The notes under the pieces were generated by a model that did no database searches, had not been told where the DNA came from, and was given only the letters and a program-made list of their open reading frames with translations. The position numbers were made by a program, and so were the translations under genes. A DNA stretch of 64,000 bases, from assembly GCA_947652605.1 (NCBI GenBank), contig OX393582.1, forward strand, positions 15,462,544 through 15,526,543, given 5' to 3'. The stretch's first letter is position 1, and every line of letters starts with the position of its first letter. Below, piece after piece: positions 23,214 to 34,133 of the stretch. This DNA is from Elmis aenea. Its lineage: Eukaryota > Arthropoda > Insecta > Coleoptera > Elmidae.

Positions 23214-24140
23214 AAGGGTGTCCCAAAATTAACGCAAGATTTGAATTTGCCGCCATTTGTGTAGTAAATTGTTGGCAACCCTGAAAGAAAAACAATTTGA
23301 TAGCGGAGAGTTTAGGGTTAGTAAAAATGGAGCGTTACACGATACAACAACGTGTTTTCATTATTGAACAATATCTCAAAAATAATGAAAGTTTGGGGGC
23401 CACAGTTCGAAAATTTCATACCAAATATGGTCGGAATTTTCACTTTGATGGCTTTGTCAATCGCTAAAATTGCCGTGTTTGGGGTTCGGAGAACCCACAT
23501 GTGATTGTCGAAAAACAAATGCATCCACAACGTGTCACTGTTTGGTGCTGATTTTGGGCTGGAGGCATCATTGGACCATACTTTTTTGGAAATGAGGCTG
23601 GTCAAGCAGTGACTGTTACTGGTGCTCGATATCGCGACATGATAACACAGTTCTTTCTGCCGGAATTGAATGATATTGATGTGGCCAATATGTGGTTTCA
23701 ACAAGACGGTGCCACATGCCATACAGCCCGTGAAACAATTCAATTACTGCATGAGACATTTCCTGGTCGTGTACTCTCTCGTTTCGGTGATCAGAATTGG
23801 TCCCCTAGATCGTGTGATTTTACACCATTAGATTTCTTTTTATGGGGTTATTTGAAGTCAAAGGTCTGTCAACAAGCCCACAACCACCCGTGCATTACAG
23901 GAGGAAATTAAACGCTGCATGAACGAAATTCAGCCATATTTATGCAGAATGGTCATGGAAAATTTCGACAAAAGATTGCGTATATGCCAGCAAAGCCGTG
24001 GAGGCCATTTGCCCGATGTGTTATACCATAAATAACCCTATCCTATGTACTTTATGATTCAATAAAAAAATAACAATTTAAAGACTAAAAACTTTTTTTT
24101 CTATTTAATTCAAATCTTGCGTTAATTTTGGGACACCCTT
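23214..24140. mobile_element. Mariner-type element with perfect 34-bp terminal repeats
   Basis: The ends are identical over 34 bp; each starts AAGGGTGTCCCAAAATTAAC when read inward. They are flanked by TA (23212-23213 and 24141-24142). The 927-bp element carries a plus-strand transposase relic with a large internal deletion. Perfect end identity with a broken gene suggests it moved recently using transposase from another copy. It sits within the minus-strand LINE. Confidence 0.93.
23327..24035 (+). pseudogene. Mariner-type transposase, internally deleted
   Basis: The start MERYTIQQRVFIIEQYLKNN is the first helix-turn-helix of this family. After KFHTKYGRN the sequence jumps to FHFDGFVNR, so about half of the protein is deleted. 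Stops follow (NR*N, WC*FW). The DDE region then reads ANMWFQQDGATCHTARETIQ and WSPRSCDFTPLDFFLWGYLK. There are 41 residues between the Asp of QQDGA and the Asp of TPLDFF, matching the DD41D type. After SKVCQQAHNH a frameshift leads to EEIKRCMNEIQP, and the C-terminus ends LPDVLYHK and a stop at 24035. It cannot encode an active enzyme. Confidence 0.9.
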
Positions 24141-24369
24141 TATATTTATTTTAAATATCGTCCTTTCTTATACTTTCTGTTTAGTTTTCAAGTCTTTATT
24201 TAGAATCCACGTTTCGCAGGTATAGAGAACTGTTGGACGGATGACTGTCTGATAAATTCGTATTTTTGCTTTCCCAGACTTTAGCATAGTTGTTTGTATA
24301 CTTCCTTTAGCCAGTCCTTTAAGAATTAATTTTTCTTTTCTAATTTTATTTGTTAGCGACTCTCTAAGG

Positions 24370-25750
24370 CAGGCATGTGCAACTTACGGTCCGTGGGCAG
24401 GATGTGGCCAGCGACATGATTTTATCCGGCCCGCGAGAACTTTTCCAAATCTCATTGGATCCGGCCCGCCAGCCACCTAAGGCTAAAAAGTGTTTTTTTA
24501 ATTTATGTTTTTACAGTCATATTGTTTATGAATCCCATTAAATGCGATTGTAATTATTTTTTAAATGTTCTTTAACAGGAGTGACCAGGGCCTCCTAGAG
24601 GTAAGAGGGAGCCCGGGGAAGTTAATATTTGGGGGCCCTTGTGAATGAAAAAAATTGTTTTTTTTATGAGAGCAAAAAAATACGTGGCCACTTTTTTTGC
24701 TATTCATTTGCAGTTTGCCGTTAAAATGCAAATTTAAAAAAATTTGGGGGCCTCTCAGGCTGGGGGCCCGGGGATGCAGCCCCTCAAGACCCCCCTTCTA
24801 GTAGGCCCTGCTGGTGACCAACTAGTTTGTTGTCGTAATCGCCTTTTTTTATAGAATGGTAGTCACAAGCTATCCATCAAATTCTTGAATTTTCGAATTA
24901 ACTACGAAAAAAAGTCTCTTGTACAAGTCTCGTTGTTATCCGAGACCGTTAGACCTATTTTTAAAAACTATGCACTGTTTTACTCGCAAAGGATGCGCGC
25001 ATCAGAAAATTTTACCGCACAGTTCCATGACCAACGCGACTGCAAAATTAACTATTGTTAAGTATCACTTTCAGGCGGCTGGGCTGTAAAGGATACTAAA
25101 AACAAAAGAAAGTGTATCAATTTACACATCGTCAGATACGGCTCTTCTTTGGTTACACTTCAAGACCAAAAAGAAAAATTTCGGATGGAAAACAAAAAAG
25201 TAATTGATTTTTTTTTGACCAGAGGTCTTTATCGTTTTCCAATGAACTCCGAGAAAAAACTGCTTTTACAAGAATCTTGTTTTTCGCGTTTTTCTTGGAA
25301 ACTATTGGACGTATTGTCAAAAACTTTGCAATATTTTACTGGCAAAGAATGCGCGCATCGGTAAATAAGATAGTTTTGATTTATCTCAGACGGTTACATG
25401 GCCAACACAACCGCAAAAGTTGCCATTTTTAAGTAGCATTATCCGGCATCCTTAAAGGATACTAAACACAAAAAATTATGCAGCTATCATATCTCTTTAT
25501 TTAAAAAAAATAATAATTTTACTTCAACAACTTTTAAAATTATTGCATTTATCTACTGAAAATTGTTTAGCGCTCGACCTGTTTCCATAACTGTATAGTA
25601 ATGATTATTTCAATGAAGAAAAAAAAACACAAATAAAGATGGGTAGCTTTTGGAATACTCCAATAGGAGCTCTTAAAAAAGGTCCGGCCTGCGGATGTAT
25701 TTCAAAAATCACCATCCGATCCACGATCTTGTTGAAGTTGCATATGCCTG
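24370..25750. mobile_element. hAT element in the LINE, containing another hAT
   Basis: It starts CAGGCATGTGCAACTTACGG and its right end, read inward, is CAGGCATATGCAACTT, matching at 15 of 16 bases. The left flank is CTCTAAGG (24362-24369); the same octamer occurs at 25758-25765, seven bases past the right end, so the right junction is slightly disturbed. Subterminal GGCCCG blocks (24430-24470) are typical of one hAT group. The interior has two GCAAAG(G/A)ATGCGCGCAT blocks (about 24985, 25345) and no transposase. Confidence 0.75.
24586..24810. mobile_element. Small hAT MITE inside the 24370 hAT
   Basis: It starts CAGGGCCTCCTAGAGG and ends CTTCTAGTAGGCCCTG, with G-rich GGGGGCCC blocks on both sides (about 24630 and 24745-24765). 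The flanks GGAGTGAC and CTGGTGAC agree at 5 of 8 positions, an eroded duplication. It resembles 8021-8236 in its GGGCCC-rich style. Confidence 0.75.
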
Positions 25751-25765
25751 CATAAGACTCTAAGG

Positions 25766-26041
25766 CAGTGGTTTCCAACCTTTTTGTACCTCCGCCCCCC
25801 TTTTTCATAAAAATTTTTTTGCGCCCCCCTCACTTTTCGTTACAATCTAATTTCATTAATACTGTTCTAGTAAATAAGAATTATTTAATGAACTACAAAA
25901 CAATACACCATATTCTGTATAAAGAAAGTTCTTTTTGTTTGTTTGTATTTAAAAATGATATTTTGGTAACAGCTGCGCGCCCCCCTTGCAATAGTCTCGC
26001 GCCCCCCTAGGGGGGCGCGCCCCACCGGTTGGAAACCACTG
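25766..26041. mobile_element. hAT MITE with CAGTGGTTTCCAACC ends
   Basis: It starts CAGTGGTTTCCAACC and ends GGTTGGAAACCACTG, a perfect 15-bp inverted repeat. C-rich GCGCCCCCC blocks lie inside both ends. The flanks CTCTAAGG (25758-25765) and CCTAAGG (26042-26048) are the same target with one base lost. A proline-rich open frame over the C-runs is an artefact of that composition. Confidence 0.88.
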
Positions 26042-26100
26042 CCTAAGGTATTCAGAACTATTATAAAATTTTATTCGTTTTAGCTCCTCGATGTTTTCTT

Positions 26101-26788
26101 AAAAACACTTCCAATATGATCTTCATTAACTAGCATGTATGTTAAAATTTAAAAAACACCTCAGCTTAAAACTAAATTTTTACATCCTGTTTTACAAAAA
26201 TGAATTTAGGGAACAGCTAAACCAAACAAGTTTTTTAATTAGGTATGGAAGTTATAAGATATAACTTTAAAGGACCTATTCTAGGTTTATAGATTTCTTA
26301 GCATATAATAACTTACCAAACATATATTTTAGATTTGGTTATTTATGATACTGTAAAATAAATTTGTTAATATTAAATTCTCCACTAAATTCATTCCTTC
26401 GCATTAAACGATTCTTGAGATCTTAATTACGAACTCTCAGTTCACTCTTAGGAAGTTAGTGGCGGAGTTATGTTAAACATTATCCCGTTTCAAAATAAAA
26501 CATTTATTAAAAGTTTGCTAATAAAAACCTTCATCCAAAATATTTCTTATTTATACATAGTATTAAATTGTTCGTTAAATTTCACGTGTACAAAAGTTCT
26601 AGAAACGGTAACTAAATTTTACCTACTGTTTCTATATGAAAACAGTTTGAAGCCCTTGAAATGTATGTATATTAAAACATTCATTAACTAATATTGCATG
26701 GAGGAAGAAAACGAAAGAGAGGAAAATGTGGAAGAACATTACCAAGCTCTGGGCCTAAACGGCCTGCAAAATAGATTTTATACTCGTA
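26101..26788. other. Mostly featureless; short acidic ORF at 26699-26806
   Basis: AT-rich except for 26699-26790, which is markedly less AT-rich. There an ATG opens MEEENEREENVEEHYQALGL, then NGLQNRFYTRIQG and a stop formed inside the next MITE. It could be the tail of a retroelement or host coding sequence cut off by the MITE. I do not recognise it. Confidence 0.3.
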
Positions 26789-27527
26789 TACAGGGTGTTT
26801 CATAATTTAATGCCGATCCTTAAGGGTGTTATTCCTTGGATGATTTTAAGAAAAAACGTTCATATCAATGTAGGTCCGCAACCGCCGTATTTTTGAGATA
26901 CAGGGTGTTTTTTGAATTTTAGTAGGTAGGTACCTACTAACTAGGTATAAAAAGTAAAAACAAAAACACATTTTTTTCAGAAAAAAAATTGTTCTGTTTC
27001 TACCAATGGCGTCCGTACTAACATGTCCTTGAATGTATTTACTTGATTATAAAAAATTGAAACTAAAGTGAAATGTACTCTTTTACTCTTTAAGAGTACC
27101 TAATAGCCTTTTATTTTTTTACTCGAAAACCGTTCGTCGGACAAAAAAAGTCAAGAAGCCATTTTTACTAAGAGATAAAGCAAAATTATAAAAATAACAT
27201 TTACTTTGAAAAAAAACAGTGGCGTATCATTTTTGTCCTTAAAAATATTCAAGGACATGTTAGTACGGACGCCATTGGTAGAAAAAGAACAATTTTTTTT
27301 CTGAAAAAAATGTGTTTTTATGCCTAGTTAGTGCCTACTAAAATTCAAAAAAATATCTTCAGTTGCATCAAAAATATTACGAAAAAACCGATATTTTTTT
27401 CAACTTTTAACACCCTGTATCTCAAAAATACGGCGGTTGCGGACTTACATTGATATGAACTTTTTTGCTTAAAATCAACCAAGGATTAATACCCTTAAGG
27501 ATCAGCATTCAATTATGAAAAACCCTA
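26789..27527. mobile_element. Foldback MITE with TACAGGGTGTTTC ends
   Basis: The left end TACAGGGTGTTTCATAATTT and the right end read inward TAGGGTTTTTCATAATTGAA open paired arms of roughly 300 bp. Paired blocks include CCTTAAGGGT, CAACCGCCGTATTTTTGAGA, a second internal TACAGGGTGTT, GAACAATTTTTTTTCTG and GGCGTCCGTACTAACATGTC. It abuts the next foldback directly at a shared TATA. No coding content. Confidence 0.85.
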
Positions 27528-29002
27528 TACAGGGTGTCCCCATTATACACCGCCAAAAAGTAGGTGCATATTCCTGAGTGAAAATGATGACCATTTGTCA
27601 AATATTTTGTTATCCGAAAATGCTTCCTTTCAAAGTTAGAGACCTCCAAAGTAGCAAGAAAAAAAAAAACAAAAAATCGATTACGTCCTAGCCGTTTAAG
27701 CTAGAGCTATCAAACGGCCGAAATGTGTAGGTGTTTTCCATTGACTTTGTGGGATAATTAGAAAGAAAACACGTAATTGGAAGTATGATTTACAGGCAGG
27801 TCATCCGCTTACCATATTCAGAATTTTTTTCTCTGGGATAAAATAGAAACTGTCATTCGTCCATAAGAAAGTACGACTTAAGAGGAAAAAATTCGTCCCT
27901 CTTTGTTTTTTGCTGTAAACGTAGCCGTTTTCGAGAAAACTAGCGCTAAAGATGCATCGACAGACTCTGTTTATACAACTCAAATATTTTTTTTTACTAA
28001 ACTTAGTTGGCTAATGTCATGCTTGACTTAATGGTGCCTGTCCACCTGAGAGTAAACTACTCTCGATAGCAGCGTCGCCAAGGATACAGCCCCTGAGAGT
28101 AACTCGCGATTGGCTGTATCCTTGGCGACGCTGCTATCGAGAGTTGTTTACTCTCATGTGGACAGGCACCATTGGCTCCCCCAGACAGACGCGATATGCG
28201 CCGCTCGGTACGATTCGGTACGATATCTAATAACGTTTCGGTATATGAAATACTGTCACTTGCATATGTTTCCGAACATCCCGAGTGTCACACTTGTGTG
28301 GGCACTCATTGCGGTAAGCAGCGATAATCATACCGAGTTATGTACCGACTGTATCGTACCGAGCGGCAGGAATATCGCGTCTGTCTGGGGGAGCCTTAAG
28401 GCTTGTTCATAATAAAAAATAAACTAAGTGAATGTCGGCTAATTCGTTTAGAGTCGTTTAGAGTATACAAGTTTGTGTCTGACATTTTTAAAAAAAGGTT
28501 AGGTTATGAACATTAGCCAACTAAGTTTAGTTAAAAAAAATATTTGAGGTGTAGAAACAGAGTTTGTCGATGCATCTTTAGCGCTAATTTTCTCGAAAAT
28601 GGCTACGTTTACAGCAAAAAACACAGAGGGACGAATTTTTTCCTCTTAAGTCGTACTTTCTTATGGACGAATGACATTTTCAATTTTATTCCAGAGAAAA
28701 AAATTCTGAAGATGGTAAGCGGATGACCTGCCCATAAATCATACTTCCAATTACGTGTTTTCTTTCTAATTATCCCACAAAGTCAATGGGAAACACCTAC
28801 ACATTTCGGCCAAGTTTGATAGCTCTAGCTTAAACGGCTACGACGTAATCGATTTTTTTTTTTTTTTTCTTTCTTGCAACTTTGGAGGTCTCTAACTTTG
28901 AAAGGAAGCATTTTCGGATAACAAAATATTTGACAAATGATCATCATTTTCACTCAAGAATATGCACCTACTTTTTGGCGGTGTATAATGGGGACACCCT
29001 TA
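27528..29002. mobile_element. Long foldback MITE (arms about 490 bp)
   Basis: The left end is TACAGGGTGTCCCCATTATA and the right end read inward TAAGGGTGTCCCCATTATAC. The arms 27528-28015 and 28508-29002 pair over their length with modest divergence: ACCGCCAAAAAGTAGGTGCA, GAGGAAAAAATTCGTCCCTC, GCTAAAGATGCATCGACA, TTAGTTGGCTAATGT. TA borders the right side. Two unrelated compact palindromes occupy the loop (28032-28395). The 60-codon frames in each arm (27801-27983, 28544-28726) are mirror copies of each other and not genes. Confidence 0.88.
28032..28395. mobile_element. Two adjacent hairpin elements bounded by TTAA
   Basis: The first palindrome, 28030-28173, has arms AATGGTGCCTGTCCACCTGA ... 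with GATAGCAGCGTCGCCAAGGA and a loop of about 20 bp. The second, 28174-28395, starts GGCTCCCCCAGACAGACGCG on both strands and includes CCGCTCGGTACGAT. TTAA lies at 28028-28031 and again at 28396-28399. They are GC-rich islands in the loop of the long foldback, and probably two small DNA elements. TTAA would fit a piggyBac-type target, but the outer ends do not pair with each other. Confidence 0.7.
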
Positions 29003-30474
29003 TAATATGGTCGAAAAGTCAACACATAACCAAAGAAGACGCGGTCCAAACCCGGGGACGAAGATTATAACACCCTGTAATGTAAAGTATTGAGTATTAA
29101 GTCCAATACTGATTTGGCACAAATTTCTTTAATTGTTGTTGGTTTAATCTCTTCGAGATGATTAAACGTAGGAGCAAAAATCTCTGTTGCCGTTTTTGAG
29201 TGATGACTTGTGGTTCCCACAAGCATAGCGTGCGCACCGTTAATTAATTACCAAACAATGACAATACAAGATAATTTAGCTACATACCACTTCTACAAAA
29301 CAAAATACATGGCAGGAAAAACGTTAAAACTTTTCTTTGTTCACGATTAAAAATTAAAAGTAGGAGTAACGCGATAACCACTTTGTTAAAACCGATTATG
29401 TTAATTTTGTTAAATTTGTTTATTACAAAGTTTTTAGACTGAAGGCAATAGTGGAGCACTTTGAATAACGCATATTATATTTATTAGAATGACATATATT
29501 TATTTGAGGAAAATTAATTAAGTAATTATGTCAGTGATATTAATTAACTATGGTTTATTGTTAAACTGCAGGTCATTGTGCTTAGAAATACGGTTTGTAT
29601 TTAAATACCTCGTAATGACGTTACCAACGCTGCCGACTTTTAATAACAGCCTGGTCATAGCGTGACAAAAGTATGCCTTAATGGTGTATGGTGTTATTGA
29701 TTCTTTCATGCAGTATTTTTTTACAAACTACGTTTACACAGCTAATAAATATTATTAACATAAATTGTAAGAGTTTCACAAACGATCTGTAAAAAACATT
29801 ATATAATATTAAGAAATTTTGAAATATTTACATCTACAAATTTATTCCAAAAATGAATAAAAAAAAATTCAGGAAACGCCGAAAATAATTTTGTCACCAA
29901 TCATGAGCAAATTAAACTTCTTGAACATGGTGTTGTGCATTTACATATCACTTCTCTCAAATAGAATTTTTTTGATAAATAGCTCTAGTTGTCGATTGGT
30001 GATGGATTGATATAAAGTTAGGAGAGTTTGGTCTTTGTAGTTAAGTGTGAATATTATGGTGGACAAGAACTTCACACAAAATGTCGACTTTACGATCAAT
30101 CAATTACTTTATACAAAATGTCTACAAAATAATGTTACCGTCGTTATACCTTTTGTAAATTTCTACCTCCTCTTAGTAGCCTGAATATCTGTGTTTAAAT
30201 ATCTTTATTATCGAGCTTTCAAACCAAACTTCAGGAAAGAGAAAGTGAGTTTTCCGATGTGTTTTTGCAGCAAACTTTGTTTTTTTCATCATAATCTAGA
30301 TAAAATGTTATAAATTGTCTATTAAAAATTTGATTTCCTCTGTCGTCGTTAAGGACATTTATATGTTTAAATTTTTTTATCTATTTTTAATGTTTTGTAG
30401 TATTTTTCGAATGTTGGTAACGTAGCTTAATTTAACCAAAATAAAGAACACAAAATCTAATTGGATAGCATGTA
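29003..30474. other. No recognisable feature
   Basis: It begins with a solo ACACCCTGTA end near 29072. Otherwise AT-rich with no coding or repeat signature I can support. Confidence 0.5.
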
Positions 30475-30858
30475 CAGGGTGGACCAAATTCGAATGTTTT
30501 ACAGCAGGGGTGTCAAACTCAATGGCTAACTTGGGCCATACAATAGTATATTATATACCAAGGTAGAGAAGTCAACTATGTTCGTTTTGTAAATAAATAC
30601 ACATCCCGAGAGAAGGCCACATATTGCGAGTAATTACAGAAATATGAAAATAAATTTAAAAGAATATGGTTCCGCTGAGAAACCAAACAAAAATCCAAAA
30701 CAAATCCAAGAATAAAAACTATCCGTTTTTACACAGTTTCTATGGCAAAAAATGTAGCATCTCAACATGTCAAAATTTTCATTAGTTGTAAATCTGCCCA
30801 AAATTATATGATAACAAATTTGCTACAAAGACTATCGAATTACAAAACAGTACTATAA

Positions 30859-30992
30859 TAGTATATTATATACCAAGGTAGAGAAGTCAACTATTATAGC
30901 CTGAGGGCTCAGATTAGATCACGAGGCGCGAAGCGCCGAGGGATCTAAGGGCCCGAAGGCTATAAGACTTCTCTACCGTGGTGTATATACTA
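30859..30992. repeat. Hairpin element with GAGGCGCGAAGCGCCGAG core
   Basis: TAGTATATTATATACCAAGG and its complement close a stem that continues through AGAGAAGTC, TATAGCC and AGATCCCTCGG-like blocks. It ends in a tight GC-rich hairpin at 30922-30940 (GGCGCGAAGCGCC). The first 35 bases (TAGTATATTATATACCAAGG, then TAGAGAAGTCAACTA) also occur alone at about 30546-30580. Confidence 0.7.
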
Positions 30993-31550
30993 TTTTTTTC
31001 ACTACTAGTAAGACAAACCCATTTATGTTATGTACGCACTTTCTAACCTAAAATATAAAAAGTTAAGTACCTATCTATTCTATAGAAATATTGAATCTGC
31101 GTGTTACTCATCTTGCTAAATCACTATTGTTATTAAAAAACATTGTTTTTAAGCGATGGTTTCATCTAAAATACTGACATTATTAAAACTTTTCTTTTTT
31201 ACGTTGTGTCAATCGACGGTGTGGATATTGACAACCGTCATTTATTACGGCGCGAAAGTCGTGTTATTTAAATACACCAAAGTTTTTAAAATTAAATTAA
31301 TTTATTTAAACAACGTTTTAAATGCTAAAATACCAATGGAGAATTTCTCCATCATACTAAATCGTCCTATAATTTTTTTTTTCTTTAAAACTACAACAGC
31401 ATTATCAAAAAATATAAATTTGTTCATTATTCACCAGTGGTTAATAATGAAAAATTGTTTACCTGTAACCATGCATAAGTAGAGAAATTGAATTTCACGG
31501 CATTCTAATATACGTCATAATGCTACGCTATATTACTAGTAGTGAAAAAA
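30993..31550. mobile_element. Small element with 18-19 bp inverted repeats
   Basis: TTTTTTTCACTACTAGTAA at the left faces TTACTAGTAGTGAAAAAA at 31533-31550. The interior is AT-rich. The 108-codon frame inside (31156-31482) has no known motif and may be chance. The element class is unknown. Confidence 0.5.
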
Positions 31551-32861
31551 CAAGGTTTAACTTTAGGTGGGCCGCAAATTTTTTGTTTGTTTTGTTTAAT
31601 AATAACAAAAAAAGAGTATAATTAAAAAAACGTTTAGCGAATTCTACCTATCTCATTTTTATTCTGCGTCGGTTTGTTATTTTATTATATATTATTGTGT
31701 GCCGATATATTGGCCGGGCCGCAACAATGTTCGTTGCGGGCCGCATGCGGCCTGTGGGCCGCTAGTTTGACACCCCTGTTTCACAGGGTAACCCGGTTAC
31801 GGTAGTAGTTAGCGAACATCTGATATCTGTTTCTTGGCTATTTTTTTAATAAAAGAACGCCTATGTAATTAGGTTTCTTATACCTATCGCTTTCCATTTT
31901 GGCACTATAGACAAAAAATGAAATTTCTTTTATTTTTGAAAATTTGCTGTAACTTATTTATTTATTGAAATAGGATGAAATCTTAGAGACGTTTTGTTAT
32001 TAACATTTCAATGCTTAATTTAAAACAAAATTATTATTTAGTTAGCACCTTGACTTTCGAGATATGAAGTAAACTAGTAAACTTGTATTTTTTTAAATGG
32101 AAACCTTAGTTGACCATGACTTTACATAAAAGGGCGTTTTTTTGGTTTTTCAAAAATATGTAGTTGCAAAAAATAACCGAGATATGGCTAATTTTGTGAA
32201 AATTTTACTATCAAAGTTTGCCATGATTTCGTAAACAAGTGATGTTTGTTATTAATAAACAACTGAACGTCATATATAAGTAGATTTTTAAACTTTTAAG
32301 TAGATCCGTGTGTTCTTTTGCATTTTATAACTGTTTATTGTGTATGTGAACATGGCTAAATTTAAGGACTACATTGTAAGTGGTAAAAACGTAGGGGCTG
32401 CTGTAGAATTTGCTTGGATTATATTTAGTTGTTTTTTAATTGCGAGCATCATATGTTTACAAAACCATGGCAAACTTTGATAGTAAAATTTTCATAAAAT
32501 TAGCTATATTTCGTTTATTTTTTGCAACACATACATAAAACTACATGTTTTTTAAAAACTAAAAAAACTCTCTTTCAAATAAAGTTACGGCTAACTAGGG
32601 TTTTCATTTAAAGAAATATATCTCGAATGCCAAGGTCGCAATATATTTTTTTAAATTAAGCATTGAAATGTCAATAAGAAACCTTTCTAACATTTTGTTT
32701 TATGGATATTAATAAATATCGAAGTTATAGCAAATTTTTAAAAATGATGAAATTTCATTTTTCGTTTGTGTTGCCAAAATAGAAATTTGATAGCACAGGC
32801 AGATTTTCTCTATTACGGAAACCGAGATACCCCGTAAAACATTCCAATTTGGTCCACCCTG

Positions 32862-34133
32862 TACAGTAAAAAAATTTGTTTTCGGAAAGTGTGTTTAGTT
32901 GTTTAAAATCCCTAAATATTAAAGAAAAAACAACAAATAAGGAAAACAATTTTTGCCATAGTTTTTGTATAAGTTCCGAATTAAGAGAGCTTGGGAACCA
33001 TCGTTTTAGTGTAAAAGATAATAATAATTTACATCTACTGTACAATATATTTTCTGATTTATGGCTTTTAATTAGTTACAATTTTTTTATTAAAGGTTAA
33101 AGGTATCAATATGACCGACTATAATTTTTAAGTTCAGCGGAATTGCCATATGCGAAGGTTCACTTTTGCTCTTTTAACACGTAAATAATGGAATGTAATG
33201 TGTTTATAACATATTGTTACATCAACCCTTTTACGTGTTAATATTACACGTCTGTTCTAAGTCACGAAACCTTTATATTTACTTTACCGGTTACACTGAA
33301 ATTACTAGGCGGTGAATTTTTAATCCTTTCAGCGTTATAACGATTTGTTTTGCAAGCTTTTTAGTTACAAATCCTATAAAGAAGATTTAACTGTAAATGT
33401 TTTTTAACATTTATTTTGAAACCACGGCATGTGTTAACGTTTACGTGGGAAATTTATTCTAAATTATACGATTTTCTGGAAAACAGATAGTGCGAAACAT
33501 AACAAATATATCTTGAAATGCTTGCATTGGTTGGCTATACTGTACAGTGCAGCGCTAGAACGGTAAGTTGACATCCTTAAAACAATGGAAAATTTAAATA
33601 AATGTAAAAGATTAGTAAGCAGATTCTAACATAATTATGATAATAGCAAATTCATTTAAAAAACTTCAATTGTTATTATAAATTTAATATTATAAGTTTA
33701 ATTTTCGCATGAGATTAAAAGATTTATTGTTTTAAAAAAGCACATATATATTGGAATTTTAAAGCTAAAAAACTTTTTATAATTAGCTGGAGGTAGTACT
33801 TGATTAGTAATTGTTACTAACCAACCAAAAAATTGTCATTACAAACTCTCATTATTGTAGATAGGTTTTTGATACCTTGTCGATTTTAAATTTTTTTTGT
33901 TAAAAAATTCAATAATAAAATATATAAGCAAATTAGTTAATGAATATTAAGAGAAAAATACCTACAAGACAATTTAAAAAAAAGATAAAATGAAGCCCTT
34001 CAAAATACATGGACATTCTGAATATAATTGTATATCATTCTTAAAGCTTTTCCATCCATTTAAAAACATAAGATTTGTTATGGTTATTTATAATATCTAA
34101 CGATATAATAAAAGTGGTATTTATCTGTAAAAC
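32862..34133. other. No recognisable feature
   Basis: AT-rich; overlapping short frames (32755-33100) show no motif. Confidence 0.5.

Larger units (their letters stand above)
23000..26100 (-). mobile_element. LINE C-terminal region broken by a mariner and two hATs
   Basis: Minus-strand LINE blocks appear in order across three insertions. 26050-26100 joins 24350-24200, where AKIRIYQTVIRPTVLYTCET and WILNKDL are read. After the mariner (23214-24140), 23200-23000 gives TIVARLQRLRWLGYINSLQD. These are the standard steps of a LINE tail (IYKTVIRPxxLYxxETW ... RLRWLGH). Stops are present. Upstream RT domains are absent, so it was already 5'-truncated. The 5' boundary near 26100 is approximate. Confidence 0.75.
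30505..31778. mobile_element. hAT element, mosaic interior
   Basis: It starts CAGGGGTGTCAAACTCA and ends GTTTGACACCCCTG. The flanks TTTTACAG (30497-30504) and TTTCACAG (31779-31786) differ at one base, an 8-bp duplication. GGGCCG-rich subterminal blocks lie near 31710-31765. The interior is itself made of repeats, including a hairpin at 30859-30992, an inverted-repeat element at 30993-31550 and a block also found at 47400-47820. No transposase is present. Confidence 0.88.
30475..32861. mobile_element. Complete TACAGGGTGGACC foldback MITE carrying a hAT
   Basis: The left end CAGGGTGGACCAAATTCGAA and the right end read inward CAGGGTGGACCAAATTGGAA are each flanked by TA. Disregarding the hAT (30505-31778), the element is about 1.1 kb with paired arms of about 450 bp: TTTCTTATACCTAT, CATTTTGGCAC, AACTTTGATAG(T)AAAATTTT near the centre (32205 and 32465). 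The loop is about 32240-32455. Partial relatives lie at 3963, 8890, 17119 and 46594-48506. Confidence 0.88.

Noticed and set aside
25768..26010. Proline-rich open frame
   Set aside because: Produced by the C-runs of the hAT MITE at 25766-26041.
29060..29240. Minus-strand stretch that looks moderately protein-like
   Set aside because: No motif, no start, and no neighbouring element ends that would support a gene.
31156..31482. 108-codon open frame in a hAT interior
   Set aside because: Lysine/phenylalanine/isoleucine-rich as expected from AT-rich DNA; no transposase motif.
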